A model generated the notes under the pieces. It saw nothing but the letters and a program-made list of their open reading frames with translations, did no database searches and was not told the DNA's origin. From Aquimarina algicola (GTDB lineage Bacteria; Bacteroidota; Bacteroidia; Flavobacteriales; Flavobacteriaceae): DNA of 64,000 nucleotides. Below, piece by piece: positions 18,634 through 27,489 of the stretch. Where the stretch lies: the NCBI RefSeq assembly GCF_006443095.1, contig NZ_VFWZ01000001.1:496001-560000 (forward strand), read 5' to 3'. A program made the translations under genes and the position numbers. How positions within the stretch are numbered: the first letter of the stretch is position 1; every line of letters starts with the position of its first letter.

Positions 18634-19485
18634 ATGTATAACTTTAAACAACCCTTTTATACAATATATGTTTATGAATTAAGTGCAGGAGAAATATGGG
18701 TAAATGATGTACCTCTTTTAAGGTGGATGGGACCACAAACAAAAGATGGGATGTATAACGGGGCTATACCTATAAACAATGCTGTTTTACAGAACGGAAC
18801 TCATGAATTAACTTGTAAATTAAAACCTAGATATGATTATAAAACATTTAATAAAAGTGAATCTCAAGATATATATGATATAGGGTTTGATTGTAGAGAA
18901 GTATCAGATTTAAGAACTAAAATTCAGATCGCTCCTAATATAGAAAACCCTTATGGTAAATGGAACGAACAAGAACAGCGTTTTATTAATGAAACTTTAA
19001 AAGATTTACCAGAATATATTACCAAAACTAAATTTGAAGTCACTGAATTACCATTTGTTTTGGATGGGTGGCAAAACTCAGTAGATGTATCAAAAATTAA
19101 GGAAGAAGAGTTATTTAAAGAGGTATTAAGTAGTTATTATCAAATTCATGCTATAATGAATTCTCATAATGCTGCTAAATTTTTAGAACTTTCTAAAGAA
19201 AAAATGAAATTACAAGAACAAGCATTTTACTTTTCAGAAGATCAAAAGAAAGGGTTTTTAAATGAAGTAACAAAACTCTTTGATCAAAAATTAGAAATAA
19301 TGCCTCTTGATCCAACCAAACTAAGACTTGATATTATGGGTTATGGAAAACTCGTTCGTCTTGTTCGTCTAGATGGAAGTGCTGCATTGCAATTCAAAAG
19401 TCCTGACCCAAAAAATCAAGGTAATATTGAGTTTGATACCAAATTACACATGAAAACTGAAAATCAAGGACTAAGTATTATCTAA
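18634..19485 (+). CDS. B-family protein 3, unknown function
   Basis: A 283-residue cytoplasmic-type protein, closest to the lipoprotein gene just before it. Shared elements include IWVNDVPLLRWMGP, NAVLQNGTHELTC, LDGWQNSVDV, a long helical middle, MGYGKLVRLV, and the same C-terminal LSII. The FKSPDPKNQGN loop aligns with LKNKKDPND of the previous protein. Gene order, strand and 16-bp spacing indicate one transcript. No known family was recognised. An immunity or effector-handling role is inferred from context only. Confidence 0.55.
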   Translation: MYNFKQPFYTIYVYELSAGEIWVNDVPLLRWMGPQTKDGMYNGAIPINNAVLQNGTHELTCKLKPRYDYKTFNKSESQDIYDIGFDCREVSDLRTKIQIAPNIENPYGKWNEQEQRFINETLKDLPEYITKTKFEVTELPFVLDGWQNSVDVSKIKEEELFKEVLSSYYQIHAIMNSHNAAKFLELSKEKMKLQEQAFYFSEDQKKGFLNEVTKLFDQKLEIMPLDPTKLRLDIMGYGKLVRLVRLDGSAALQFKSPDPKNQGNIEFDTKLHMKTENQGLSII

Positions 19486-19507
19486 AAAAAAATATAAAAA
19501 CAGGTAA

Positions 19508-19990
19508 ATGCATCGTAGAATATTCATAAAAAATACAGTGTTAATTTCAACAGGAATATTAGCTTCTGGATTAATTAGTTGTTCTAATAACACTATCATA
19601 TTAGATAATATTATAGGTAAATCAGAAGATATTGTAAACTCTTTTCCAAAAGAAGGTGATGATAACTTTTTCTATTATATCTTACCCCAATCAAATGCTG
19701 AACATTCTTCTATATCAGGACAAGAGACATTTATTTTTTGTCAGAATGGTAAAATTATAGGTTTTAATATAAAAATTGACGGTACTGATGATATTGAAAA
19801 ATATAGTGCTCAATTAAGCCAATTATATGGCAGTCAAAAAAAAGTATTTGAAAATGATTTTGGTCAAGAGTTTGAATGGAAAACGGATACAAAACAAATC
19901 AAATTATGTTATTCAAAACAATTTCCAAATGTACCACAACATACATTTTATAGCGAATCTATATTCAATAGTAAATTATCTATATTTTGA
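19508..19990 (+). CDS. lipoprotein of the A family with Tat-like signal
   Basis: This 160-residue product begins MHRRIFIKNT, a twin-arginine-like motif (RRxFxK), followed by a hydrophobic stretch and a lipobox (LISC, Cys25). It may be a Tat-exported lipoprotein, although flavobacterial Sec signals can look similar. The mature part contains KIIGFNIKIDG and SQLYGSQKK, which resemble segments of the lipoprotein at 16094. It lies just before the phospholipase-like effector. No known family was recognised; an immunity role is inferred. Confidence 0.55.
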   Translation: MHRRIFIKNTVLISTGILASGLISCSNNTIILDNIIGKSEDIVNSFPKEGDDNFFYYILPQSNAEHSSISGQETFIFCQNGKIIGFNIKIDGTDDIEKYSAQLSQLYGSQKKVFENDFGQEFEWKTDTKQIKLCYSKQFPNVPQHTFYSESIFNSKLSIF

Positions 19991-20137
19991 ATACAATTTT
20001 GTAGAAAAAATAAATTCTCAAAATAAAAAACAGTTATCAAAAGATATATAGTTCTAAGAAAAAACTTGTACAAAAACGCTCACTTTATCTAGAATACTCT
20101 ATATTAGTATACGTATTATACTCAAAAAACAAAACAA

Positions 20138-21586
20138 ATGACAAAAGTTAAATTTGGAAACTACGAAGCTCGTAAGGACAAAGAAAAAGGAAGCAAAAGT
20201 ATTGTTGTGAATGTTTTTTTTGATGGTACTTTAAATAATAGAAATAATACCAGAGCGCGAGTTTCAAATCAAAATCGTGCTGAAGGGAAACCATATAACC
20301 GAAATAATAATCCTGATGGATTTATTGCAGCCGAGGATGGCGATACTAGTTTCTATAATGACGAGTCTAATGTATCTCGATTAGAAGAATATGTAGTTAC
20401 CGATCAAGAAAATGTATTCTCGATATATACAGAAGGTATTGGTACAGAAGATTATCAAGAAGACGAACAAATTGGTACCGGGTATGGTTCTAGTGATCCT
20501 AATGATGAGAATATAGATACAGGAATATTAGGGAAAGTAAGAGTTGGTTGTCAAAATATATTAGAAAAAGTAGAACCTACTTTAGGAAAAGTAGATGGTG
20601 TTTGCTTTACTTTTAATGTATTTGGTTTTAGTCGTGGTGCCGCAGCAGCACGTAACTTTGTGCACGAAGTAGGCATTACCAATACACGTCCAGATAGTAA
20701 TACTCCATCCGAGAGACATCCTCATGGACATATAGGAGTTTTATTTGCCGATATTGATATTGCTTTAGAATCAGTAGAAGTTAATTTTGTAGGATTATAC
20801 GATACCGTATCTTCTTATCATCTTAATGGACCATATCGTTTATATCCTGACACTGATCCAAATTTTGAAGATGATGTACAAGAATTAAACCTTAATAGTT
20901 TAGGTAGTACTAATTATGTATTACACCTTACAGCAGCAGACGAAAAACGTATTAATTTTTCGTTAACCAATATTAACAGTGCCAGAAATGGAAGAACTAT
21001 TTCATTACCAGGAGTACATTCTGATATTGGTGGGGGGTATGTAGATGGTATGAATGAAAATGGAATCGTTTTATATGACTTTGCTCATTGGTCTTCAAAA
21101 CATATTAATCGAGAACGACAGCTTCTTATTGACGAAGGATGGTATCTAGATGATGGTGAAGAACTTGTAATAGATACTGCAGGCGTTAATGAATTATTAG
21201 GATTTAGAGAAAATCTATCTAACAAATACAGTCATATTCCTCTTTATTATATGTTAGATTACTCTAAACAAGAAGGAAATATTAGTTTTTTGGAGTCTGA
21301 TTTGAAAACAAATTTTACTTTAGATAGTTTTCTTGGTCAGGTCAAAACAAGATTAGATCGTTTTGTAAACAATGGAGATATTTTTATGTTACTTTCGCAT
21401 AGACAAGGGTTAACAGTACATGATCCTAATTATCAAAGTTATGTAGAGGACGATACCATGCTAAGAAGATTACGCAATAGATATCTACACATCTCTTACA
21501 ATTATACAAATCTTAATGTAGGAGTTCCTACTACTGTAGAACCTATGGCTCCAAGAGAGGGAGGAAGACAAATTATCCCTGGATAA
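20138..21586 (+). CDS. Tle1-type (DUF2235) phospholipase-like T6SS effector
   Basis: A 482-residue alpha/beta hydrolase of the DUF2235/T6SS Tle1 group. The N-terminal VNVFFDGTLNN segment is the usual family opening. The nucleophile Ser165 lies in GFSRG, an Asp (D222) in GLYDTVSS, and His294 with Asp296 in PGVHSDIGGGY. These match the catalytic positions of Tle1 phospholipases A, which cut membrane phospholipids of rival cells after injection. There is no signal peptide, as expected for injected cargo. The next gene encodes a DUF2931-like lipoprotein, the expected outer-side immunity partner. Activity itself is not shown. Confidence 0.82.
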   Translation: MTKVKFGNYEARKDKEKGSKSIVVNVFFDGTLNNRNNTRARVSNQNRAEGKPYNRNNNPDGFIAAEDGDTSFYNDESNVSRLEEYVVTDQENVFSIYTEGIGTEDYQEDEQIGTGYGSSDPNDENIDTGILGKVRVGCQNILEKVEPTLGKVDGVCFTFNVFGFSRGAAAARNFVHEVGITNTRPDSNTPSERHPHGHIGVLFADIDIALESVEVNFVGLYDTVSSYHLNGPYRLYPDTDPNFEDDVQELNLNSLGSTNYVLHLTAADEKRINFSLTNINSARNGRTISLPGVHSDIGGGYVDGMNENGIVLYDFAHWSSKHINRERQLLIDEGWYLDDGEELVIDTAGVNELLGFRENLSNKYSHIPLYYMLDYSKQEGNISFLESDLKTNFTLDSFLGQVKTRLDRFVNNGDIFMLLSHRQGLTVHDPNYQSYVEDDTMLRRLRNRYLHISYNYTNLNVGVPTTVEPMAPREGGRQIIPG

Positions 21587-21611
21587 AGCATCGATTAAAA
21601 GAATACTACAA

Positions 21612-22676
21612 ATGGCATATCCAAATACAATTATAAAAATCTTCGTTTTTATAATCTTATGCACTGCATGTACTGATAAAAAAAAGAAAATGGCAATACA
21701 CCAAGAACCTAAGGCCTACAAGTGGGATGTAGAAGGAGGCGCGCCCAAAAATTATCCGGGTATTTTTTATTACGCAAATCTTGTTTATAAAGGAGGAAGC
21801 AAATATGTACCTGCCGGAGCAGCCGGATATCAGAATGGATGGGGACGAGGCGGTAGATCGCATTCACAAGGATCAAAACCTGCACCACTACCCTATCGAT
21901 TACAAGCGGTTTGGATATCTGTTGCAGAAGAAGGACAAGCATATACAGGAGATTTTGAACTCGATACACAAAAGATTGAAGAAATCTTTGAAAAAGGAAA
22001 TGTTCGTATGCGCAACGGGTCCATATCACATAACTTTTCTTTCAAAATAAGTATTGCTCCAGGAGGAGTTCTCGCAGTATGGTTAGAAGGCTTGAGAGAA
22101 CAAGTAGAAATAGGCTATTATAAAGGACAAAAAACGGATGAAATCACTTGGAAAGATTTAGCCCCAGGTGGGGAAGATATCACCTTAGAAGAATATTGTA
22201 AAAGTATTATTGAAAGACGGGTACCAAACCATATCCAACAACAACTTGCCAAAACCGGCCCTCCTATTGGGTTATGGGATACCTATCGAAAAAAATATAT
22301 CTGGAACACAGCACCACTTGAAGAAAAAGAACTGGTAAGTCTAGATTACAGCTATTTTAATGGAGAAAAAGCCTTTCTAAAATTTAAAGAATTTGATTTT
22401 AATATCCTTCAAGAATATGCAGTACCCAATAAAGGAACTATTGATTGGGTAACACCGGAAGAAAAAAAATATGAAGGAATCATTTTTTTTAATGAAGAAA
22501 GTATTTTTAACGTTTTTGAAGAAGTGTATCAGAAAAAAGAGGATACTGCTGCCATTTTCTATGAAATACAAACGGCAAATAATAGCACCAAAATCAAAGC
22601 TTTTTTACAAAACGAATCTGTAAAAAAAGAAATAAAAATCGATAGCATTGAAGTCAGTAAATATCCTGACAAATAA
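21612..22676 (+). CDS. DUF2931-like lipoprotein, likely Tle1 immunity protein
   Basis: The 354-residue product has a signal peptide ending at a lipobox (LCTAC, Cys20). The mature N-terminus YKWDVEGGAPKNYPG, a KYVPAGAAG segment, then LQAVWISVAE match the DUF2931 pattern, in which proteins sit beside lipase effectors. A glycine-rich loop (residues about 66-82) separates the first two segments. It begins 25 bp after the Tle1-like gene. Periplasmic location fits neutralising a phospholipase that acts on membranes. Family match is by motif, role by context. Confidence 0.7.
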   Translation: MAYPNTIIKIFVFIILCTACTDKKKKMAIHQEPKAYKWDVEGGAPKNYPGIFYYANLVYKGGSKYVPAGAAGYQNGWGRGGRSHSQGSKPAPLPYRLQAVWISVAEEGQAYTGDFELDTQKIEEIFEKGNVRMRNGSISHNFSFKISIAPGGVLAVWLEGLREQVEIGYYKGQKTDEITWKDLAPGGEDITLEEYCKSIIERRVPNHIQQQLAKTGPPIGLWDTYRKKYIWNTAPLEEKELVSLDYSYFNGEKAFLKFKEFDFNILQEYAVPNKGTIDWVTPEEKKYEGIIFFNEESIFNVFEEVYQKKEDTAAIFYEIQTANNSTKIKAFLQNESVKKEIKIDSIEVSKYPDK

Positions 22677-22789
22677 TTATTAACTATTATCACTTAGTGT
22701 TCATTAATACATAAAACTAAATTGAAAAAGATATAGAACTTAATACATATATCTTTATATAACTTTAATTATTCAACAGTTCTTTGCTG

Positions 22790-23056
22790 ATGAAAGGCCC
22801 AAGAATTAATGCGACTCTTAATATTCTATTATTTATTATTTTATTAGTAATATCTATTTTTTCGTTCACTATTTTTAATGACATTTTTGGTTTTCTCTTA
22901 ATTCCCGTTTCAATTTCTATTTATTTGTCCATATCGAGTATATTAAAAAAACTAGGTATAATTACTTTTATATTATCTATTATTCCATTTATTATGTGGT
23001 TATCAATAATGATAATAATACGCTTATATTTCAATAATATACTTATTAACAAATAG
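22790..23056 (+). CDS. small integral membrane protein
   Basis: The ATG at 22790 gives 88 residues, starting MKGPRIN. A frame extending two codons upstream would need a TTG. Three hydrophobic segments (about 10-30, 32-50 and 55-80) make up nearly all of it. Composition is Ile/Leu/Phe-rich. No family was recognised. It sits between the secretion island and recQ and may be the right border of the island. Confidence 0.5.
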   Translation: MKGPRINATLNILLFIILLVISIFSFTIFNDIFGFLLIPVSISIYLSISSILKKLGIITFILSIIPFIMWLSIMIIIRLYFNNILINK

Positions 23057-23111
23057 TAAAAAATCAAGGAGATTATTACGAATTTCGGGGTATTTTTGTT
23101 TTTTTGTACTC

Positions 23112-25235
23112 ATGCCAGATCTACAGCAACTCACAACTACCTTAAAGGAATATTTTGGTTACGACAGTTTTCGACCATTACAATCAGAAATCATCGCCTC
23201 TATCTTTGATGGTAATGACAATCTTGTAATTATGCCTACAGGAGGAGGAAAATCAATTTGTTATCAACTTCCTGCTTTATTACTACCTGGCATAACTTTA
23301 GTAATATCTCCGCTAATAGCTTTGATGAAAGATCAAGTAGATGGCTTATTAGCAAATGGTATTTCTGCTGCTTTTGTAAATAGCAGCCAAACCACTGAAG
23401 AACAGCAATCTATTTATCAGAAGCTTCTTGACAAAGAAATTAAATTATTATATATAGCACCCGAGAGTTTATCTTTTTTAGACGCTATTTTTGCTCAAAT
23501 TGAATTAAGTCTTATCGCAATCGATGAAGCTCACTGTATTTCTGCATGGGGACATGATTTTAGGCCAGCATATACACAATTAGGGTATTTAAAAAATAGA
23601 TTCCCAAAAATACCATTAATAGCATTAACAGCAACAGCAGACAAAGCGACTAGACAAGATATATGTGATCAACTTAATATCCCTAATGCCACTCACCATA
23701 TTGCTTCTTTTGATCGCAAAAATTTAAGTCTTGAAGTTCGACCAGGAAATAAGAGAATCGAGCAAATCTTTAGTTTTCTTTCAGATAAAACCAATGACAG
23801 TGGTATCATTTATTGCTTAAGTCGTAAAACTACAGAAACATTAGCAGAAAAATTAAGAGAACAAGGTTTTACTGCAGAAGCTTATCATGCCGGGATCAAT
23901 CATGATCAAAGAGCAAAAGTACAAGAAGATTTTATTAATGATACAATACAAATTGTTTGTGCTACTATTGCTTTCGGTATGGGGATTGACAAATCCAACG
24001 TACGCTGGGTCATCCATTATAATCTTCCTAAAAATATTGAAGGATATTACCAAGAGATTGGGAGAGCAGGCAGAGATGGATTACCCTCTTCTACTCTACT
24101 CTTTCATAGTTATGCAGATATCGTACAGTTACAAAAATTTGCTGATATGTCCGGTAACAAAGAAGTACAGTTGGCAAAATTAGATCGAATGAAACAATAC
24201 GCCGACTCATTGAGTTGCCGTCGTAAAATATTACTTAGTTACTTTGGTGAATTGATTGAGCAAGATTGTGGTAATTGTGACGTTTGTAAAAATCCTCCAG
24301 AATTTATAGACGGTACAATCATTGCTCAAAAAGCGCTCTCCTGTGTAACTCGAATTAAAGAAGAAGAACCTATAGGAACCGTTATAGATGTATTACGAGG
24401 AGCACAAAACACTACCGTATATGACAAAGGATACCAAAACCTCAAAACCTATGGAATTGCAAATGATATAGCTTGGAGAGATTGGCAACAATATATTATA
24501 CAATTAACCAATCAAGGATATCTCGAAATTGCTTTTCATCAAAATAATAAATTAAAACTCACTCCTATTGCCAAAAAAGTATTGTTTGAAGGAGAAAAAG
24601 TAAGTCTAGCCCACCTCAAAGCATTCGAAAAAACAAAAGAATCTATTATAAAGCCTATTGATAAAGGCACAGCTCCGGATCTTTTTGAAAGACTAAGACA
24701 ATTACGATTACAACTCGCAAAAGAAGAAGGCATACCGGCGTATCAGATTTTTAATGATGCTACACTAAAAGAAATGGAAAAATTCAGACCAATGAGTGAT
24801 GATGAATTTATACAAATTAATGGTGTAGGACGACAGAAAATGCAAAACTATGGTTATCAATTTATCAAAGCTATCATAGAATTTTCTAACGAGAAATCAA
24901 AAACCGCTAAAAAGAAAAAAGCTAAGAAAGGTAATACTCATAAAGAGACACTATCCCTATATCAAAAAGGATTATCTATAGAAGAAATTGCGATACAACG
25001 AAAATTAGCATCATCTACGATATTTTCACATATCGTAAAACTATATAATGAAGGTGAATCTATAGATCTGACTCATTTCATAGATAAAAAAGATATACTT
25101 GCTATCAAAAATGCACAAAAAGAACTCAATCATCCCGAAGGATTAAAACCATACTTCGAACATTTTGAAGGAGCAATAGATTATAATACTATCAAATTAG
25201 GGTTACTCATGATAAAAGAAGATAAAAATATTTAA
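23112..25235 (+). CDS. recQ: ATP-dependent DNA helicase RecQ
   Basis: A 707-residue 3'-5' helicase for recombination and fork repair. Walker A is PTGGGKS (42-48), DEAH is 138-141, and the GRAGRDG arginine-finger motif is at about residue 319. The zinc site has one Cys at about 368 and CGNCDVC near 386-392. A winged-helix region follows. The HRDC domain is at about 517-592. The last 110 residues form a further helix-turn-helix-like region (LYQKGLSIEEIA), the HTH_40 extension of bacteroidete RecQ. A possible -7 box TATTTTTG is at 23091-23098. The stop overlaps by 4 bp the convergent MOSC gene. Confidence 0.95.
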   Translation: MPDLQQLTTTLKEYFGYDSFRPLQSEIIASIFDGNDNLVIMPTGGGKSICYQLPALLLPGITLVISPLIALMKDQVDGLLANGISAAFVNSSQTTEEQQSIYQKLLDKEIKLLYIAPESLSFLDAIFAQIELSLIAIDEAHCISAWGHDFRPAYTQLGYLKNRFPKIPLIALTATADKATRQDICDQLNIPNATHHIASFDRKNLSLEVRPGNKRIEQIFSFLSDKTNDSGIIYCLSRKTTETLAEKLREQGFTAEAYHAGINHDQRAKVQEDFINDTIQIVCATIAFGMGIDKSNVRWVIHYNLPKNIEGYYQEIGRAGRDGLPSSTLLFHSYADIVQLQKFADMSGNKEVQLAKLDRMKQYADSLSCRRKILLSYFGELIEQDCGNCDVCKNPPEFIDGTIIAQKALSCVTRIKEEEPIGTVIDVLRGAQNTTVYDKGYQNLKTYGIANDIAWRDWQQYIIQLTNQGYLEIAFHQNNKLKLTPIAKKVLFEGEKVSLAHLKAFEKTKESIIKPIDKGTAPDLFERLRQLRLQLAKEEGIPAYQIFNDATLKEMEKFRPMSDDEFIQINGVGRQKMQNYGYQFIKAIIEFSNEKSKTAKKKKAKKGNTHKETLSLYQKGLSIEEIAIQRKLASSTIFSHIVKLYNEGESIDLTHFIDKKDILAIKNAQKELNHPEGLKPYFEHFEGAIDYNTIKLGLLMIKEDKNI

Positions 25236-25873
25236 GCCCATTTTTTAAAATATTTTTTATCACTCTCAGAAACCAAAGCGTCTTCTAAAGCACGATCAAG
25301 AAGCTCTTGATGCTCTTCTCGGTTATAATGAAACATCAATGTGTTTAATTCAGCTATTGTTATCCCAGATTTATGTTCTTCTGTTACAACTAACATATCA
25401 CCTGCTCGTACTTCTCCGGGCTTCAAAATCCTAACATAAACTCCAGAAAACAAAGAATCTATAAATGATTTAATAATACCTTGATCTTCAAATCGTACTC
25501 CCAACTTGTAACAAGGTTGGCGTGGACGAGAAATCTGAACTGTTGCAGTTCCTAGAGTATATATAGAACCTATTTTAATTTGATGCTCATCAAATTCAGA
25601 TACAGTAAGATTTTCACCAAACATTCCGTAGTTCCAGTCCAAATCAGGGTATTTTTCTTTCCAATATTCATAGTGATCAAGAGCATAAAGATAACAAGCT
25701 TTATCTACACCCCCATGATATCGTCTATCGATAACATGATCATCTTTTACATCCTCTTTATCCAGAAAAATAGGTTGATTTACAGGATACTTATAAATTC
25801 CTGTTTGTACTTCTTTACCTTTGAATAATATTGTCTTGGGTTCTGCTATATTTGTTGATATTACTTTCATCAT
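25232..25873 (-). CDS. MOSC domain-containing protein (YiiM-like)
   Basis: The 213-residue protein belongs to the MOSC family, known from molybdenum cofactor sulfurases. The DRRYHGGVDKACY segment and a conserved cysteine in RQPCYKLG are typical, and FGENL near residue 87 matches the YiiM type. In E. coli YiiM helps reduce N-hydroxylated compounds, and its cysteine is implicated in cofactor handling. Two adjacent ATG codons at 25873 and 25870 are both possible starts. The gene converges on recQ with a 4-bp overlap and lies 17 bp downstream of the TruA-like gene, which may be its operon partner. Confidence 0.88.
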   Translation of the reverse strand: MMKVISTNIAEPKTILFKGKEVQTGIYKYPVNQPIFLDKEDVKDDHVIDRRYHGGVDKACYLYALDHYEYWKEKYPDLDWNYGMFGENLTVSEFDEHQIKIGSIYTLGTATVQISRPRQPCYKLGVRFEDQGIIKSFIDSLFSGVYVRILKPGEVRAGDMLVVTEEHKSGITIAELNTLMFHYNREEHQELLDRALEDALVSESDKKYFKKWA

Positions 25874-25890
25874 AAAAGATATTTAAAAAA

Positions 25891-26676
25891 TCATGTAAAT
25901 GTTACTGTATTCAAAATCAAACCGGATCCCGGAACGATATGTTCTAATACAATTTCTTCGGCATTAGGATCTAGTGTTTTCTCTATAAAATCAAAGTCAA
26001 TTTTTCCTTTTCCCAGATCAATCAATGCTCCCATCATTAATCGAATTTGATTTCGTTTAAAACCTTCTCCTTTTACAGCCAAAAGATAACTTTCTTTTGG
26101 GAAAAAATTAGCGGTATAGACATCATTTTTTCTGATCTCACAATAAGTAATTTCTCCTTCTAATTTAGTATGTTCTGATGGACGGTGGCAATATGATCTA
26201 AAATTATGTTTTCCAACAAACAATTTGGCGGCTTTTTTCATCAATTCAATATCAAGAACATCTTTAATATTGTACATAAAAGGAGCGCAAAATGGATGAA
26301 ATTTTTCACCATAAGAGAATAAATAAATATACTCTTTAATTTTTGGTGATTGAATAATATTAAAATTTTTATCGGTTTCTTTGATGGTCAATGCTCTAAT
26401 ATCTTGTGGTAAGTTTTCATTAAAAACAACAAAAAAATCATCTAGCTCCAATGAAGTATCATCTACAAAAAGCTCTATAAAAGTTTGATTAGCGGATACT
26501 TTTGCATCTGTCCTACCCGTTGCCAGTACTTTAAAATTTTTATGCTTTAAAACATATGCTACAGTACGCTCTACCATGCGTTGTAAAGTATTTACCGTAG
26601 GTTGCTTCTGCCATCCATGATATCGAAAACCCAGATACTGTAGTTCTATAATGTAATAATAACGTTTGTTAAACAT
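25891..26676 (-). CDS. TruA-like tRNA pseudouridine synthase paralogue
   Basis: At 261 residues this is a TruA-fold protein with GFRYHGWQKQPTVNT at the N-terminus and the catalytic aspartate Asp57 in GRTDAKVSA. The classical motif is GRTDxGVHA, so two usually conserved positions (Gly and His) are replaced while the Asp stays. The C-terminal RNQIRLMMGALIDLGKGK is standard. Family members modify U38-U40 of tRNA anticodon arms. The changed loop suggests a paralogue with altered specificity, and the main truA is expected elsewhere. It is transcribed with the MOSC gene. Confidence 0.82.
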   Translation of the reverse strand: MFNKRYYYIIELQYLGFRYHGWQKQPTVNTLQRMVERTVAYVLKHKNFKVLATGRTDAKVSANQTFIELFVDDTSLELDDFFVVFNENLPQDIRALTIKETDKNFNIIQSPKIKEYIYLFSYGEKFHPFCAPFMYNIKDVLDIELMKKAAKLFVGKHNFRSYCHRPSEHTKLEGEITYCEIRKNDVYTANFFPKESYLLAVKGEGFKRNQIRLMMGALIDLGKGKIDFDFIEKTLDPNAEEIVLEHIVPGSGLILNTVTFT

Positions 26677-26825
26677 TAATAATAGAGTTTAGATTGCCGA
26701 ATATAGACAAATCATACATTTTATCGATAAATCATTATTTTTTTAATAATATCATAAAAGAGAAAGATACTATTATTTGGTATATTTGAGTAAATCAATT
26801 AATAATTTAAAAAATCAGCTTAGTT

Positions 26826-27203
26826 ATGGTTAAATCAAAATATCAACCTGTTTTAGACTTAGGACAAGAATTAAACATTCAAAATGGTGATGTTTCTGAA
26901 GAAAACGGAACTCTTAAGATCAAAGGAACTGCCCAAACGCAATATGAAAAAAATGTTTTATGGGATAAAATAAAAGAAATAGGCGGTGAATCTCCTTCTG
27001 ATATCGTTGCGGATATTGATGTTGCAGATACCTCTATATATCACAAGCATACTGTAAAAAGTGGTGAGTCATTAAGTAAAATAGCAAAACATTACTATGG
27101 TGATCCAATGAAATATAAAGCAATATTTGAGGCTAATACCAATATTCTTAAAAACCCTGATGTTATCCATCCTGATCAAGAACTTGTTATTCCTAATATA
27201 TAA
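26826..27203 (+). CDS. BON/LysM-type protein (Kbp/YgaU-like)
   Basis: A 125-residue protein without a signal peptide. The first 75 residues resemble a short BON-like region (NGTLKIKGTAQTQYEKN). Residues about 78-125 are a clear LysM domain (HTVKSGESLSKIAKHYYGD, then the VIHPDQELVIP end). This two-domain layout matches E. coli Kbp (YgaU), a cytoplasmic potassium-binding protein of 149 residues. A possible -7 box TATATTTG is at 26781-26788, and a terminator follows. The function is inferred from architecture. Confidence 0.75.
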   Translation: MVKSKYQPVLDLGQELNIQNGDVSEENGTLKIKGTAQTQYEKNVLWDKIKEIGGESPSDIVADIDVADTSIYHKHTVKSGESLSKIAKHYYGDPMKYKAIFEANTNILKNPDVIHPDQELVIPNI

Positions 27204-27278
27204 TACGCTTTTTAAACACATATATAAATCAAATACTTTGAAGCAAATCTGAGAGTATTTGATTCTCGATTATCGAAT

Positions 27279-27309
27279 AAAAACAACATAAAAATCTTAT
27301 GTTGTTTTT
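27279..27309 (+). terminator. intrinsic terminator after Kbp-like gene
   Basis: A 13-bp stem (AAAAACAACATAA with TTATGTTGTTTTT) with a 5-nt loop is followed by T-rich sequence. It lies 76 bp after the Kbp-like stop codon, at the correct polarity. Confidence 0.65.
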
Positions 27310-27489
27310 ATTTATTATTCATATTTTACTGTTTAGTAGAGTTTTAATATGAATGAATCAGTATAAAACGATTACATAATTGTATTTCGTCGAAAAAAAG
27401 AGTGAGATCAACTAAAACATAACAAATCCCATATTTTTATTATGCTTTTAACGTAATTTTGTAGAACAAACAATTCTAAAACGTTAACT

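Noticed and set aside
20106..20122. Inverted repeat AGTATA/TATACT before the Tle1-like gene as an operator
   Set aside because: Arms are only 6 bp in AT-rich DNA, so chance is likely.
21709..22050. Overlapping frames on both strands inside the DUF2931-like gene
   Set aside because: They compete with a lipoprotein that has signal peptide, lipobox and family motifs, so they are shadows.
9527..22676. A complete type VI secretion system
   Set aside because: No TssB/TssC sheath, TssK baseplate, TssH/ClpV ATPase or membrane complex gene was found, so only an effector island is claimed.
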